A stretch of 43,160 nucleotides of DNA, from the NCBI GenBank assembly GCA_017447305.1, contig JAFSNY010000082.1, positions 1-43,160 on the forward strand, written 5' to 3'. A model generated the notes under the pieces. It was given only the letters and a program-made list of their open reading frames with translations, had not been told where the DNA came from and ran no database searches. The position numbers were made by a program, and so were the translations under genes. How positions within the stretch are numbered: position 1 is the stretch's first letter; every line of letters starts with the position of its first letter. Positions 1-7,180 of the stretch are shown piece after piece. Origin of the DNA: Bacilli bacterium. GTDB taxonomy: Bacteria > Bacillota_I > Bacilli_A > RFN20 > CAG-826.

Positions 1-121
1 CATGAATAAAAACACCATAGCCCACTACTTTTTTCTTGTGGACTAGCTTACGAACTTTAGGGCTTTCTAATATTCTTGTATCCACTGGAAACCAATCCAA
101 CTTTTGCTTTGGATTAGCCAT
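1..121 (-). CDS. Lin1244/Lin1753-like (DUF4373-type) phage replication protein, N-terminal fragment
   Basis: The gene is cut by the window edge; only the first 40 codons are present. The start ATG at 119-121 is preceded by a very strong ribosome site (AAGGAGGTGATT). The peptide begins MANPKQKLDWFPVDTRILES, and the LDWFPxD motif followed by a short basic helix matches the N-terminal domain of Lin1244/Lin1753-like proteins, which are common in Firmicutes phage and element replication modules. It lies downstream of the antirepressor arm on the same strand. The family assignment rests on this short stretch only. Confidence 0.6.
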   Translation of the reverse strand, partial: MANPKQKLDWFPVDTRILESPKVRKLVHKKKVVGYGVFIH

Positions 122-148
122 AAGAATCACCTCCTTTTTGCTTTGATG

Positions 149-170
149 GGAAATAACGTGAATTATTTCC
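149..170. repeat. Perfect 8-bp inverted repeat, 6-nt spacer
   Basis: GGAAATAA at 149-156 and TTATTTCC at 163-170 flank CGTGAA. It sits between the 137-aa gene (ending at 211) and the partial replication gene. It is followed at 183-194 by a second short palindrome (GGGAA-AA-TTCCC). Either could be an operator or a weak processing or attenuation hairpin; no T-run follows on the minus strand, so it is not a typical terminator. Confidence 0.4.
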
Positions 171-210
171 TATCCAAAGAGAGGGAAAATTCCCCCTTTT
201 AATGGTTAGG

Positions 211-624
211 CTATTCTCTCCAGTATTTCTTATAGAACTCATTCCAGAGATCATATATTTTTTTACAAGCAATTTTAACTTCATCTTCACTTTTATTGAC
301 TAGAAATGAAGTGTTAGCAAAACTGTATTTCATAACAAATCGAACATAGAAAATGATTTCAAGTTCTTTTGGAAGGAAAATCATCCATGCTGGAAGACTT
401 ATTTGAATGAATGTTCTAAGTTTTATTTGTTCATTAACATCTTCTAACATTTCTTTTTTGGTTTTCATTTCGTTTTGTTCCGCATAAGAAATTAAATCTT
501 TTTCATCTAGTTTTTGTAATTCATCGATTCTTTCTTCAAGATGATTTACCTCCATGGCCAAAACCTGTAGATGAATGTGATTTGTGCTTAAATAATTAGC
601 AAATTTGTTTAATGTGACTTTCAT
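211..624 (-). CDS. Small coiled-coil / HTH-like element protein of unknown function
   Basis: 137 residues, preceded by GAAAGGAAAC before the ATG. Residues about 25-70 are highly charged and heptad-like, suggesting a coiled coil. The C-terminal third begins LPKELEIIFYVRF and continues with a Tyr-Ser-Phe turn, a Lys-Ser-Glu-Asp-Glu-Val segment and a basic helix. This pattern resembles sigma-70 region 4 or ArpU/RinA-type late-gene activators of Gram-positive phages. That resemblance is an inference by eye. The gene lies in the leftward arm between the antirepressor and the replication gene. I do not recognise a specific family. Confidence 0.6.
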   Translation of the reverse strand: MKVTLNKFANYLSTNHIHLQVLAMEVNHLEERIDELQKLDEKDLISYAEQNEMKTKKEMLEDVNEQIKLRTFIQISLPAWMIFLPKELEIIFYVRFVMKYSFANTSFLVNKSEDEVKIACKKIYDLWNEFYKKYWRE

Positions 625-636
625 ATAGTTTCCTTT

Positions 637-1440
637 CTATTTTTTGCCTGCCCACTTTTCGATTAATCTTCTAATGCCGTTAATACCAGTTTTATAAACC
701 ATTGGAATGACATGGGTAACTGTAGTAGCGTTTTTATTTATATAAGAATGGGTATCTACTCTAAACCATCCTTTATCGATGTATTCTTGAGTTGGATTGT
801 TAGTTTCGTCTAAAACTCCATTACTCCTTAATAAGGAAAATAAGGATTGCTTATTGATACCTTTAATCTTTAATATCGCAGGGACGTCTTTTAGATTGCG
901 AAGAACACCACTATCGGTGGCTTGTCTAAAATATTCTCTGGTCTCAATAGATTCTTCGTTAATGGATTCAAGGATGTTGTTTCTAACCCTTAATTCGTTA
1001 TAAGAATCTAAAAAGGATAAAGCAACTTCAGGATTTGACGTGATTTGTCTAACGTCATATCGACCGAATTTGCGAATTGATGGGAGTACCACTTCTGTTA
1101 CCCAATCAGTGAATTGGACAGCTTCTTCTTTCCTAGATTGGAAGATTAAGCGATATAGATTTCCTTCGGTGATGTAAAGATAATTATTGAACTTGCCGTT
1201 TTCGACTTTAGCGATTCTAATAACGCCTTCCGCTCTTAGTCTTTTTCTTTGATCGCTTGGATTTTTAAGGCCTAAGATATTGCATGCATCTTTAAGGCAA
1301 ATGACCGGTCTACCATATTGGTCAAAGGTAGTTCTTAAACTTCCAAATGAATCAGAAGTGAACGTTTTAATTTCAATGGGATTTTCTTCATTTTGAGGCG
1401 AATTCCCTTCTAAAACCTCATTATTTTCTACATTATTCAT
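637..1440 (-). CDS. Phage antirepressor, BRO-N domain plus KilAC-type C-terminus
   Basis: 267 residues. Residues about 25-135 form a BRO-N domain: a Ser-Leu-Arg-Thr start, the core VICLKDACNILGLKNPS, and FTDWVTEVVLPSIRKFGRY at its end. The C-terminal part (about 175-265) resembles the KilAC/ANT domain, with an Ala-Ile-Leu-Lys helix, SLFSLLRSNGVL and QEYIDKGWF. Proteins of this type relieve repression or alter the lysis-lysogeny decision in phages and related elements. It overlaps the tyrosine-recombinase stop by 8 nt, so the two are probably translated from one mRNA. The ribosome site is AGAGGAAC. Confidence 0.88.
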   Translation of the reverse strand: MNNVENNEVLEGNSPQNEENPIEIKTFTSDSFGSLRTTFDQYGRPVICLKDACNILGLKNPSDQRKRLRAEGVIRIAKVENGKFNNYLYITEGNLYRLIFQSRKEEAVQFTDWVTEVVLPSIRKFGRYDVRQITSNPEVALSFLDSYNELRVRNNILESINEESIETREYFRQATDSGVLRNLKDVPAILKIKGINKQSLFSLLRSNGVLDETNNPTQEYIDKGWFRVDTHSYINKNATTVTHVIPMVYKTGINGIRRLIEKWAGKK

Positions 1441-2395
1441 TATTTTGTTCCTCTTTTTTTGCTTTAGTTAAGGCCTTATCAACTAGGTCTTGGCTTCGGT
1501 TATTTTCCCTATTCGTCACATGAAGATAAATCATTGTTGTTTGAATGTTTTTGTGTCTTAACAACTGCATGACTTCTTCTAATGTCGCACCATTGGCCAA
1601 GGCTAAAGTTGCACATGTATGACGTAGGGAATGTGCGGTTATTTCTCTACAATCGATATTGATTTCCCTTAAGGTCTTCTTGACGATTTGGCTTACCATT
1701 TTGGAGGTGATTCTATCACTACTTTTATGATGTCCATGATTAGTGAACATCGCTCCTTTTTCGCTTTTTCTTGCTTTCTTATAAGCGTCAATAACTTCTA
1801 AAGCAGAAGGAGTTAATCTAATCGAATCATCCTTATCGGTATGCCCTTTCCCTTGAACGTAAAGATAATGGTTATCGCCTTCTTTTCTAACATCTTCAAA
1901 GTTGGCTCTTGCCACCTCAATCGTTCTAAGTCCTAAATGAAGCAAAAGGTAAATTATTGTGTAATTACGAAGCTTCACGATATCTCCGCTAGAATGCTCT
2001 TTAGCGTAGTCCAACAATTTTTTAGCTTCATCTACGGTTAATGGCTGTCTTTTGAATGTTGGATCAATCTTCTCGGTTCTCAAATCGATTGATATGTCTG
2101 GGTAATAACCCATCCTATCTAACCACTTATAAAATCTTCTTATAGAAACAACATAAAGCTGTATGGTCGCTCCATGGTTTCCTTTTTCCCTAAGGTACCG
2201 CTTGAACTTCATCAAATCTGATTCTTTTGGTTTTAAGACATTTTTGTCTTCAAGATATTTGATGTATCGCCCAATTGTTCCCTTATAGGCTTTGCGAGTT
2301 TGCTCGCTTCTAAAATCTATCGCCTCGATGAATTCTTCGAATAATTCTCTATGTGGAGGCGAATCATCAATAATTTGTTGTCTGTTTGTTATCAT
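1433..2395 (-). CDS. Tyrosine recombinase (XerC/D-like integrase)
   Basis: 320 residues with the two usual domains: a SAM-like core-binding domain (about 15-95) and a catalytic domain (about 115-305). The catalytic set is complete: Arg157 (LGLRTIEV), Lys183 (QGKGHTDK), His255 and Arg258 (HSLRHT), His281 (LRHKN) and the nucleophile Tyr290 (MIYLHV). It would cut and rejoin DNA, either as element integrase or for dimer or inversion resolution. ATAGGAGTGG precedes the ATG. It lies between the XRE regulator and the antirepressor. Its presence alongside two serine recombinases is unusual (see findings). Confidence 0.93.
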   Translation of the reverse strand: MITNRQQIIDDSPPHRELFEEFIEAIDFRSEQTRKAYKGTIGRYIKYLEDKNVLKPKESDLMKFKRYLREKGNHGATIQLYVVSIRRFYKWLDRMGYYPDISIDLRTEKIDPTFKRQPLTVDEAKKLLDYAKEHSSGDIVKLRNYTIIYLLLHLGLRTIEVARANFEDVRKEGDNHYLYVQGKGHTDKDDSIRLTPSALEVIDAYKKARKSEKGAMFTNHGHHKSSDRITSKMVSQIVKKTLREINIDCREITAHSLRHTCATLALANGATLEEVMQLLRHKNIQTTMIYLHVTNRENNRSQDLVDKALTKAKKEEQNNE

Positions 2396-2442
2396 GTTCC
2401 ACTCCTATCATTGCTTTCTGCTCTTGCTAAACTTAAAAAACC

Positions 2443-2727
2443 CTAATCGATAGGAATGTAGCGATATGGACTTTCAACATTATTTAAATCATCGATGCTA
2501 TTTCGATATTCAGCTTCTTTTTTAAACAAAACGTAGGCATCAACTTCTAATACTTTTGCCAGTTTGAAATAAAAACGAATATCTCTATTAAATCCACGTA
2601 TACCGTTTTCAAATCGACAGTACAATTCAGGAGGCATATCTAACTTTCTAGCCATCTCATGCATCGAGTAATTTTTCGCCGCTCTTAATTCATAAAGATA
2701 CAGGCGAATTTCGTGTTTAAAAGACAT
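2443..2727 (-). CDS. XRE-family helix-turn-helix regulator
   Basis: 94 residues from the ATG at 2725-2727, which follows AAAGGAG at 8 nt; an in-frame ATG 11 codons upstream lacks a ribosome site and is rejected. Residues about 5-60 form a Cro/cI-type HTH: a YSMHEMARKLDMPPELYCRFENG helix pair followed by an Arg-Phe-Tyr-Phe-Lys-Leu-Ala-Lys segment. The rest is a short polar tail. It is the first gene of the leftward arm and faces two TGTCA-N3-TGACA sites, so it is the obvious candidate to control the divergent recombinase operon and itself. Confidence 0.85.
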   Translation of the reverse strand: MSFKHEIRLYLYELRAAKNYSMHEMARKLDMPPELYCRFENGIRGFNRDIRFYFKLAKVLEVDAYVLFKKEAEYRNSIDDLNNVESPYRYIPID

Positions 2728-2804
2728 GTACAAAACTCCTTTCCCCGGTATGTTTCTCACCAGTTATTGGAGTCATTGTATTAAGCAAAAAAGTCCCTGC
2801 ATAT

Positions 2805-2863
2805 TGTCAGACTGACACCATTTACTAGTTGCTCTTATAGAAGAATTTGATGTCACATTGACA
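2805..2863. promoter_or_regulatory. Two operator-like palindromes, TGTCA-N3-TGACA
   Basis: TGTCA-GAC-TGACA lies at 2805-2817 (perfect to 6+1+6) and TGTCA-CAT-TGACA at 2851-2863, 46 bp centre to centre. Both are in the divergent intergenic region between the XRE gene and the rightward recombinase arm. The right half of the second site includes TTGACA (2858-2863), a consensus -35 hexamer for the rightward direction, although a well-spaced -10 is not clear. Paired identical half-sites beside an XRE gene suggest cooperative repressor binding. The binding protein is inferred. Confidence 0.65.
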
Positions 2864-2940
2864 ATAGGCAAAGGCAGAAACTACCGAATATTATTTATGT
2901 GCTAAACGACAAACCCTCTTTCTGTTCTGGAAAGGGAACA

Positions 2941-3171
2941 ATGGAAAGAGAAACACTACATCCATTTAATGATTTAGACAAAATATCATTTAATAAGGAT
3001 CTAGAAACGCATTTTGATAAATACAAAGAAGTTGTCTTTGATTTATTTAATAAGAAAGTAATTACACAAAGCGAATATATCGCCATTTTAACTTTGATTA
3101 GAGAGGCTCTTGGTCTCCCATTTGTCGCATGTCATAAACGCGATAAATGTATTGATAATATCACTCTTTAG
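2941..3171 (+). CDS. Small SHOCT-like protein heading the serine-recombinase operon
   Basis: 76 residues from the ATG at 2941, which follows GGAAAGGG; an in-frame GTG at 2899 lacks a ribosome site. The central helix-turn-helix-like stretch (YKEVVFDLFNKKVITQSEYI, then a hydrophobic helix) resembles the SHOCT short C-terminal motif, in which a hydrophobic helix is followed by a Val-Ile-Thr/Ser-Glu turn. The C-terminus is basic and contains two Cys residues. It is 32 nt upstream of the first large serine recombinase and in the same direction, so a recombination accessory or directionality factor is possible. That role is inferred. Confidence 0.6.
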   Translation: MERETLHPFNDLDKISFNKDLETHFDKYKEVVFDLFNKKVITQSEYIAILTLIREALGLPFVACHKRDKCIDNITL

Positions 3172-3203
3172 AGTGATATATGTATGTAAGAAAGGAGACT
3201 AAA

Positions 3204-4913
3204 ATGGAAAATAGAGTCATTGAAATTCTTCCTGAGATAAAGCCGAATTTTGATGAAGATGGCAATATCACCATCAGGAAGAAAAGAGTCGCGGCTTATG
3301 CTAGAGTTTCAACCGATTTCGAGGATCAATTAAATTCCTTTGAAAACCAGAAGAAAACGTATATGGCCAAGATTAGTGAGAATGCCAGCTGGGAATTCGT
3401 GGATTTATATTCCGATGAGGGGATCACTGGTACTTCCCTGAAAAACAGAGAAGGCTTTAAAAATATGATTAAAGACGCTCTTGAAGGGAAGATTGATTTG
3501 ATTTTGGTCAAGTCAATATCTAGATTCGCTAGAAACACTGTCGACTGCATCAAAACAAAAAGAGAACTCCAGGAAAAAGGGGTAGAGATTTATTTTGAAA
3601 AAGAAAACATCTCCTCTTTAGATGGAGCAAGCGAAACGATGCTCACAATTTACGCATCATTCGCCCAAGAGGAAAGTAGGCAAATATCCACTAACGTTAC
3701 ATGGGGTATACGCTCTAGGATGAAAGAAGGAACCTATCGCTCCTATTCTAAGGGTGTGCTCGGTTACAAAGTTACCGATGATAACAAACTAGAAATAGAC
3801 CCAGTTGGAAAAGAAACTGTCAAATTAATATTTGAAATGTTCATGGACGGATTAAGTTATCGCGATATAGTTGCAAAGTTAAAAAATGAAGGCCACTTAA
3901 CAGTAACCGGCAAAACAAACTGGGATGTCGGCTTGATTAGCAGAATCTTAAGTAACGAGAAATATTGTGGCGACATCATTTACCAAAAGACATATTGTAA
4001 GAATTATCTCACTCACGAAAGGGAGATTAATGACAACAAAATCAGTCAGTTTTTTATTCCCGCGCATCATGAATCAATTATTTCAAAGGAAAAATTCATG
4101 TATGTTCAACTTCTTAGAAAAGAAAGGAATGAATCATACGTCTCTACTTTGGATAACGGTAGAGGAAAAGAATTAAGTGGCCTAGTTTATTGTGCTTGTT
4201 GTGGAAGAACGATGCACCGAGTGGAATATGCTAGAGGCACAAAAAGTCATCGTTATGTTTTATCCTGCAAAATGCAAAGTCGCAAGAAGATAAATTTCAT
4301 CCAATGCAAATGTAAAAACACAATAGATTATGATACTTTGAAAGCCTTATTAATTGAGCTAGTTAATAAAGAAACTAAAGAAATAGATGTAGGCTTGCTT
4401 GAAAGAGCAATAATTCAAGGAAAAGCAGAAACAGCTGCATTCGCTGAAATCGCAAAAGTTAAAGCAGATATAGATGTTTGGAACTCAAAACTTCACGACC
4501 TAGTTAAAGAATCCACAAACGCTAATATTTCGATTGCTGATTATAAAAGCGAATTCCAGAAAATTCAGAACAAGATTTTCAAGTTAAAAGAAAAGTTAGA
4601 GGAACTCAACAATACCTTTAAAGAAACTTGCAGAAACGAAATATTTAATAAGGAATTAATGGAGTTTTTGAAAGAAAATAAATCTATTTCTTCTAGAATT
4701 GTTCATTCGGTTTTCAAAAGGATTTACCGCCTAGAAGATAATTCGTTACTACTAATTAAATCAAAAAGAACGTTATCACCAGAAGAGTTAGAAAGCATTA
4801 GAAAAAATTCAACCGCTTTCATGGTTTTAGTAAGTAATGAATTTCAAAAAGATAAGCACAAGATTATTTATAGAATTTTAGATTTGGAGGACGAAGATGA
4901 AAACAGAGATTAG
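3204..4913 (+). CDS. Large serine recombinase 1
   Basis: 569 residues from the ATG at 3204, chosen because AAAGGAG lies 8 nt before it; an upstream ATG at 3180 has no such site. The resolvase domain (about 27-170) has the catalytic Ser36 in AAYARVST, Arg in SLKNREGF, and SISRFARN. A recombinase domain follows (about 190-300, with SNEKYCGDIIYQK). A zinc ribbon (CACCGRTMHR with later Cys residues in QCKC) and a coiled coil (about 410-490) complete the usual large-serine-recombinase plan. It would perform unidirectional integration or excision through a 5'-phosphoserine link. It overlaps the second recombinase by 17 nt and ends with TAG. Confidence 0.93.
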   Translation: MENRVIEILPEIKPNFDEDGNITIRKKRVAAYARVSTDFEDQLNSFENQKKTYMAKISENASWEFVDLYSDEGITGTSLKNREGFKNMIKDALEGKIDLILVKSISRFARNTVDCIKTKRELQEKGVEIYFEKENISSLDGASETMLTIYASFAQEESRQISTNVTWGIRSRMKEGTYRSYSKGVLGYKVTDDNKLEIDPVGKETVKLIFEMFMDGLSYRDIVAKLKNEGHLTVTGKTNWDVGLISRILSNEKYCGDIIYQKTYCKNYLTHEREINDNKISQFFIPAHHESIISKEKFMYVQLLRKERNESYVSTLDNGRGKELSGLVYCACCGRTMHRVEYARGTKSHRYVLSCKMQSRKKINFIQCKCKNTIDYDTLKALLIELVNKETKEIDVGLLERAIIQGKAETAAFAEIAKVKADIDVWNSKLHDLVKESTNANISIADYKSEFQKIQNKIFKLKEKLEELNNTFKETCRNEIFNKELMEFLKENKSISSRIVHSVFKRIYRLEDNSLLLIKSKRTLSPEELESIRKNSTAFMVLVSNEFQKDKHKIIYRILDLEDEDENRD

Positions 4914-6528
4914 ATACCTACACAACAAGGATCCATTGCAAAAGCTTAAAGTAGCGGCTTACGCTAGAGTTTCTAGGGATAAAGAAGAACTTGAAAACTC
5001 TCTAGAAAACCAAATAAGACATTACACTACTTTGATAAATAGTTATGAGGAATTTGAATTTGCTGGAATCTATGCCGATGATGGCATTTCTGGGGGAACT
5101 ATTAAAAAGAGAAACCAGTTCAAATATATGCTCCAAAAAGCGTTCGCTCATGAAATTGATATCATTCTTGTTAAATCGATATCTAGATTCGCTAGAAATG
5201 TCGTCGATTTATTATCCACCATTCAAGAGTTAAGAGATGAAGACGTTGAGGTTTATTTTGAAAAAGAAAATATTTCTACACTGGATACAAAAAGCGATAA
5301 TTACCTAACTTTATACTCTAAATTTGCCGAAGAAGAACTCAATTCGATGGGTGGAAATGTAAGATGGTCTATTCAACAAAAGCTAGAACGCGGTAATTAT
5401 AGAATCAACGCTGTTAATGTCTTTGGGTATTATTACGATGAAGATAGGAATTTTAAAATAAACGAAAAAGAAGCTAAATGGGTTAGGGTGATGTTTCAAA
5501 TGTATATTGAAGGAAATAACACCGCCTTAATTGCAGATTTTTTAGAAAGGAACAATGTTAAAACAGTAACAGGGCTTGAAAGATGGACTTCTTCCTCTAT
5601 AAGGCGAATTCTTAGAAATGAGAAATACTGTGGGGACGTCCTTATTCAGAAGAGTTATTCCGAGAATTCAGTAACAAAAAGAAGAATCATCAATCATGGT
5701 GAAAGACAAAAATATCTCTTTAGAGATGTGATTCCACCTATCGTTTCTAGATCCGATTGGCTAAAGGCTCAAGAAATAATGAATGAGCATAAAAAAATCT
5801 ATCACATTGGCCAGAAAAACTGCCATGCATTACAAACCCATTACACTGGCTTTGGCTATTGTCCTTATTGTGGTAGTAACTACTTTAGGAAATTTAATAG
5901 GAAGGTTGAAATGCTTTACTGCTCTAGCAATAAAGATAGATGTACCTGCAAGGAAAGCGAATCTGTTTATATTGAACACTTAGATAAAATTATCCCAATT
6001 CTTATAAAGAAGCTAAAAGTGAATGAACCAGAATTGAGAAAAAGATTGATGCAGGTGTTCTCAGACACTAATGTCGATAAATCGATTAAAGAGGAAATAG
6101 ACGAAATAAACGGTCAGATTGAGTTCTTAAATAAAAGACTTGATGATTTCTCTTCTCTGGCCGGAGATGGCATGGAATTAGTAAAAAACGAGATTAAAAA
6201 AGAAATTGCTAATCAAACAGATAAGAAACTGTTCTTAGAAAACGAAATCATCACTTCGATTAATCCGGCTGCAAGAACCGAAGAGATAATAAAAACACTT
6301 AGAACGTTTCCTGATGTTGATTCGATAGGGGATTTCAATTTCAGAGCACTATTTAAAAGACTAGTTATTGTTAATAGGGATAGATTGATATTCGTAGTCG
6401 GTGATGATGACTTAAATAAACTTCCAAATAACATTAATAAAATAGCATTAGAATTTATTGAAACATTTGATTATAGAGTTAGATCCACTACATCTAGATG
6501 CACCTTTGGAATCTATATCAACAAGTAA
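4897..6528 (+). CDS. Large serine recombinase 2
   Basis: 543 residues; the ATG at 4897 follows GGAGGACGAAG inside the end of recombinase 1. The catalytic Ser26 lies in AAYARVSR, and SISRFARNVVD is conserved. The recombinase domain has RNEKYCGDVLIQK; the zinc ribbon is CPYCGSNYF with CSSNKDRCTC, and a coiled coil follows at about 395-450. It is a clear paralogue of its neighbour, but the helix that usually reads Phe-Ala-Gln-Glu-Glu-Ser here reads KFAEEELNSMGGNVRW, so the two have diverged in the interface or long-helix region. The pair probably acts together or on different sites, like CcrA/CcrB. It is followed at once by a terminator. Confidence 0.92.
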   Translation: MKTEIRYLHNKDPLQKLKVAAYARVSRDKEELENSLENQIRHYTTLINSYEEFEFAGIYADDGISGGTIKKRNQFKYMLQKAFAHEIDIILVKSISRFARNVVDLLSTIQELRDEDVEVYFEKENISTLDTKSDNYLTLYSKFAEEELNSMGGNVRWSIQQKLERGNYRINAVNVFGYYYDEDRNFKINEKEAKWVRVMFQMYIEGNNTALIADFLERNNVKTVTGLERWTSSSIRRILRNEKYCGDVLIQKSYSENSVTKRRIINHGERQKYLFRDVIPPIVSRSDWLKAQEIMNEHKKIYHIGQKNCHALQTHYTGFGYCPYCGSNYFRKFNRKVEMLYCSSNKDRCTCKESESVYIEHLDKIIPILIKKLKVNEPELRKRLMQVFSDTNVDKSIKEEIDEINGQIEFLNKRLDDFSSLAGDGMELVKNEIKKEIANQTDKKLFLENEIITSINPAARTEEIIKTLRTFPDVDSIGDFNFRALFKRLVIVNRDRLIFVVGDDDLNKLPNNINKIALEFIETFDYRVRSTTSRCTFGIYINK

Positions 6529-6530
6529 AA

Positions 6531-6571
6531 AAGACCCGACCTAGATACTAGCTATATCCGAGTCGGGTTTT
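6531..6571 (+). terminator. Terminator of the serine-recombinase operon
   Basis: ACCCGAC at 6534-6540 pairs with GTCGGGT at 6562-6568, and the flanking A-run and T-run extend the stem. It begins 3 nt after the recombinase stop codon. Confidence 0.75.
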
Positions 6572-6582
6572 AATAAGCTTTT

Positions 6583-6637
6583 ATAGTTTGCACTAATCGC
6601 TGAAATACCAGTGTTCGAGATTGGGGGTGCAAACTAT
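6583..6637. repeat. Perfect 11-bp inverted repeat at the element's right edge
   Basis: ATAGTTTGCAC at 6583-6593 is the exact reverse complement of GTGCAAACTAT at 6627-6637, with a 33-nt spacer. A T-run (6636-6642) follows on the plus strand. The hairpin lies after the operon already ends in a terminator. It may be a second terminator, a recombinase binding site near the attachment site, or a structured RNA. The spacer carries GTTCGAG, which recalls a T-loop, but the whole is too short for a tRNA. Confidence 0.55.
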
Positions 6638-6650
6638 TTTTTCTTTCACT

Positions 6651-6674
6651 TTCTTAAAACTCACACTTTAAGAA
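6651..6674. repeat. Perfect 8-bp inverted repeat, 8-nt spacer
   Basis: TTCTTAAA at 6651-6658 pairs with TTTAAGAA at 6667-6674. It is the second inverted repeat in the 150-nt non-coding stretch between the recombinase operon and the tRNA-Gly terminator. I see no gene between 6572 and 6730. Confidence 0.4.
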
Positions 6675-6730
6675 CTTATTCAAATGTTCAATTTGGCTTA
6701 AAAAGCATAGAAAAGGGCTGAAAAAGTAAC

Positions 6731-6761
6731 AAAAACGACCTTCGGAGATACCATTGGTCGC
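6731..6761 (-). terminator. Terminator downstream of tRNA-Gly
   Basis: On the minus strand CGACC pairs with GGTCG (6756-6760 with 6736-6740), and the stem is followed by TTTTTG. It lies 13 nt after the encoded CCA of tRNA-Gly. Confidence 0.7.
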
Positions 6762-6773
6762 GTTGTTTAAGTA

Positions 6774-6847
6774 TGGAGCACGCGACGGGAATCGAACCCG
6801 CATATTCAGCTTGGGAAGCTAACGTTCTACCACTGAACTACGCATGC
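6774..6847 (-). tRNA. tRNA-Gly (anticodon CCC)
   Basis: The 74-nt cloverleaf has acceptor GCATGCG with CGCGTGC (one G-T pair), discriminator T and an encoded CCA. The D-arm stem is GTTC/GAAC. The anticodon stem TTAGC/GCTGA holds the loop TTCCCAA, so the anticodon is CCC, reading GGG. The T-arm is GCGGG-TTCGATT-CCCGT. The CCC isoacceptor is a minor one. This tRNA is the housekeeping gene nearest the element's right end. Confidence 0.93.
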
Positions 6848-6857
6848 ATACTCTTTT

Positions 6858-6886
6858 TTTATACTCGAAAGATGGCGGTTTTTCAA
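6858..6886 (-). promoter_or_regulatory. Promoter of tRNA-Gly
   Basis: On the minus strand TTGAAA (6881-6886) and TATAAA (6858-6863) are 17 bp apart. The -10 lies about 10 nt before the tRNA 5' end. Confidence 0.75.
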
Positions 6887-6908
6887 TAATTAACACTTCT
6901 ATGAAAAG

Positions 6909-6927
6909 AAAAAACTGGATTAACCAG
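6909..6927 (-). terminator. Weak terminator after tRNA-Val
   Basis: On the minus strand CTGG-TTAAT-CCAG is followed by TTTTTT. The stem has only 4 bp, but the position and T-run fit the end of the Thr-Val tRNA transcript. Confidence 0.4.
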
Positions 6928-6941
6928 CCTTATTTTCAGTT

Positions 6942-7017
6942 TGGTGGATGCTGAGAGACTCGAACTCCCGACCCCCACTACGTCAAAGTGGTGCTCTCCC
7001 AACTGAGCTAAGCATCC
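6942..7017 (-). tRNA. tRNA-Val (anticodon GAC)
   Basis: 76 nt with encoded CCA. The acceptor is GGATGCT/AGCATCC with discriminator A. The anticodon stem CCACT/AGTGG holds the loop TTGACGT, giving anticodon GAC. The arrangement matches the known bacterial tRNA-Val(GAC), except that position 37 is G instead of the usual A. The T-loop is TTCGAGT. It is 4 nt downstream of tRNA-Thr and cotranscribed with it. Confidence 0.92.
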
Positions 7018-7021
7018 ATGT

Positions 7022-7097
7022 TGGTGCCGACTACAGGAATTGAACCCGCAACCTACTGATTACGATTCAGTTGCTCTACCAATTGAGCTAAGTCGGC
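7022..7097 (-). tRNA. tRNA-Thr (anticodon CGT)
   Basis: 76 nt with encoded CCA. The acceptor is GCCGACT/AGTCGGC. The anticodon stem ACTGA/TCAGT holds the loop ATCGTAA, giving anticodon CGT, which reads ACG. The T-loop is TTCAATT. It is the first gene of the Thr-Val transcript. Confidence 0.93.
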
Positions 7098-7125
7098 AGG
7101 TTGCTTTCCTTAACGGCGCTTATGT

Positions 7126-7154
7126 ATCATAACTAAGATTAAATATTTTTTCAA
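7126..7154 (-). promoter_or_regulatory. Promoter of the tRNA-Thr/Val transcript
   Basis: On the minus strand TTGAAA (7149-7154) and TATGAT (7126-7131) are 17 bp apart, ending 28 nt before tRNA-Thr. Confidence 0.75.
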
Positions 7155-7180
7155 TATTTTATTTATTCTTTTTTAAAGTT

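Larger units (their letters stand above)
1..6640. mobile_element. Right part of an integrated mobile element (phage- or IME-like)
   Basis: This block holds phage- and integrative-element-type genes: a replication-protein start, antirepressor, tyrosine recombinase, XRE regulator and two large serine recombinases, arranged in two divergent arms. The left end lies outside the window. The right end is inferred to fall between the stop of the second serine recombinase (6528) and the tRNA-Gly terminator (6731), because the genes beyond are housekeeping. No structural phage genes or conjugation genes are visible, so prophage, satellite and integrative mobilizable element all remain possible. No duplicated att core can be tested without the other end. 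Confidence 0.8.

Noticed and set aside
2858-2894. Complete promoter for the recombinase operon using TTGACA at 2858
   Set aside because: At 17 bp the -10 position reads CTACCG; the TATTAT at 2889 is about 25 bp away, so only the -35-like element is reported within the operator pair.
2899-2940. GTG at 2899 as the start of the small recombinase-operon gene
   Set aside because: It has no ribosome site, whereas the ATG at 2941 follows GGAAAGGG.
6600-6640. tRNA-like remnant suggested by GTTCGAG before GTGCAAAC
   Set aside because: The stretch between the arms is far too short for a tRNA and the T-stem pairs poorly (no G53-C61 pair).
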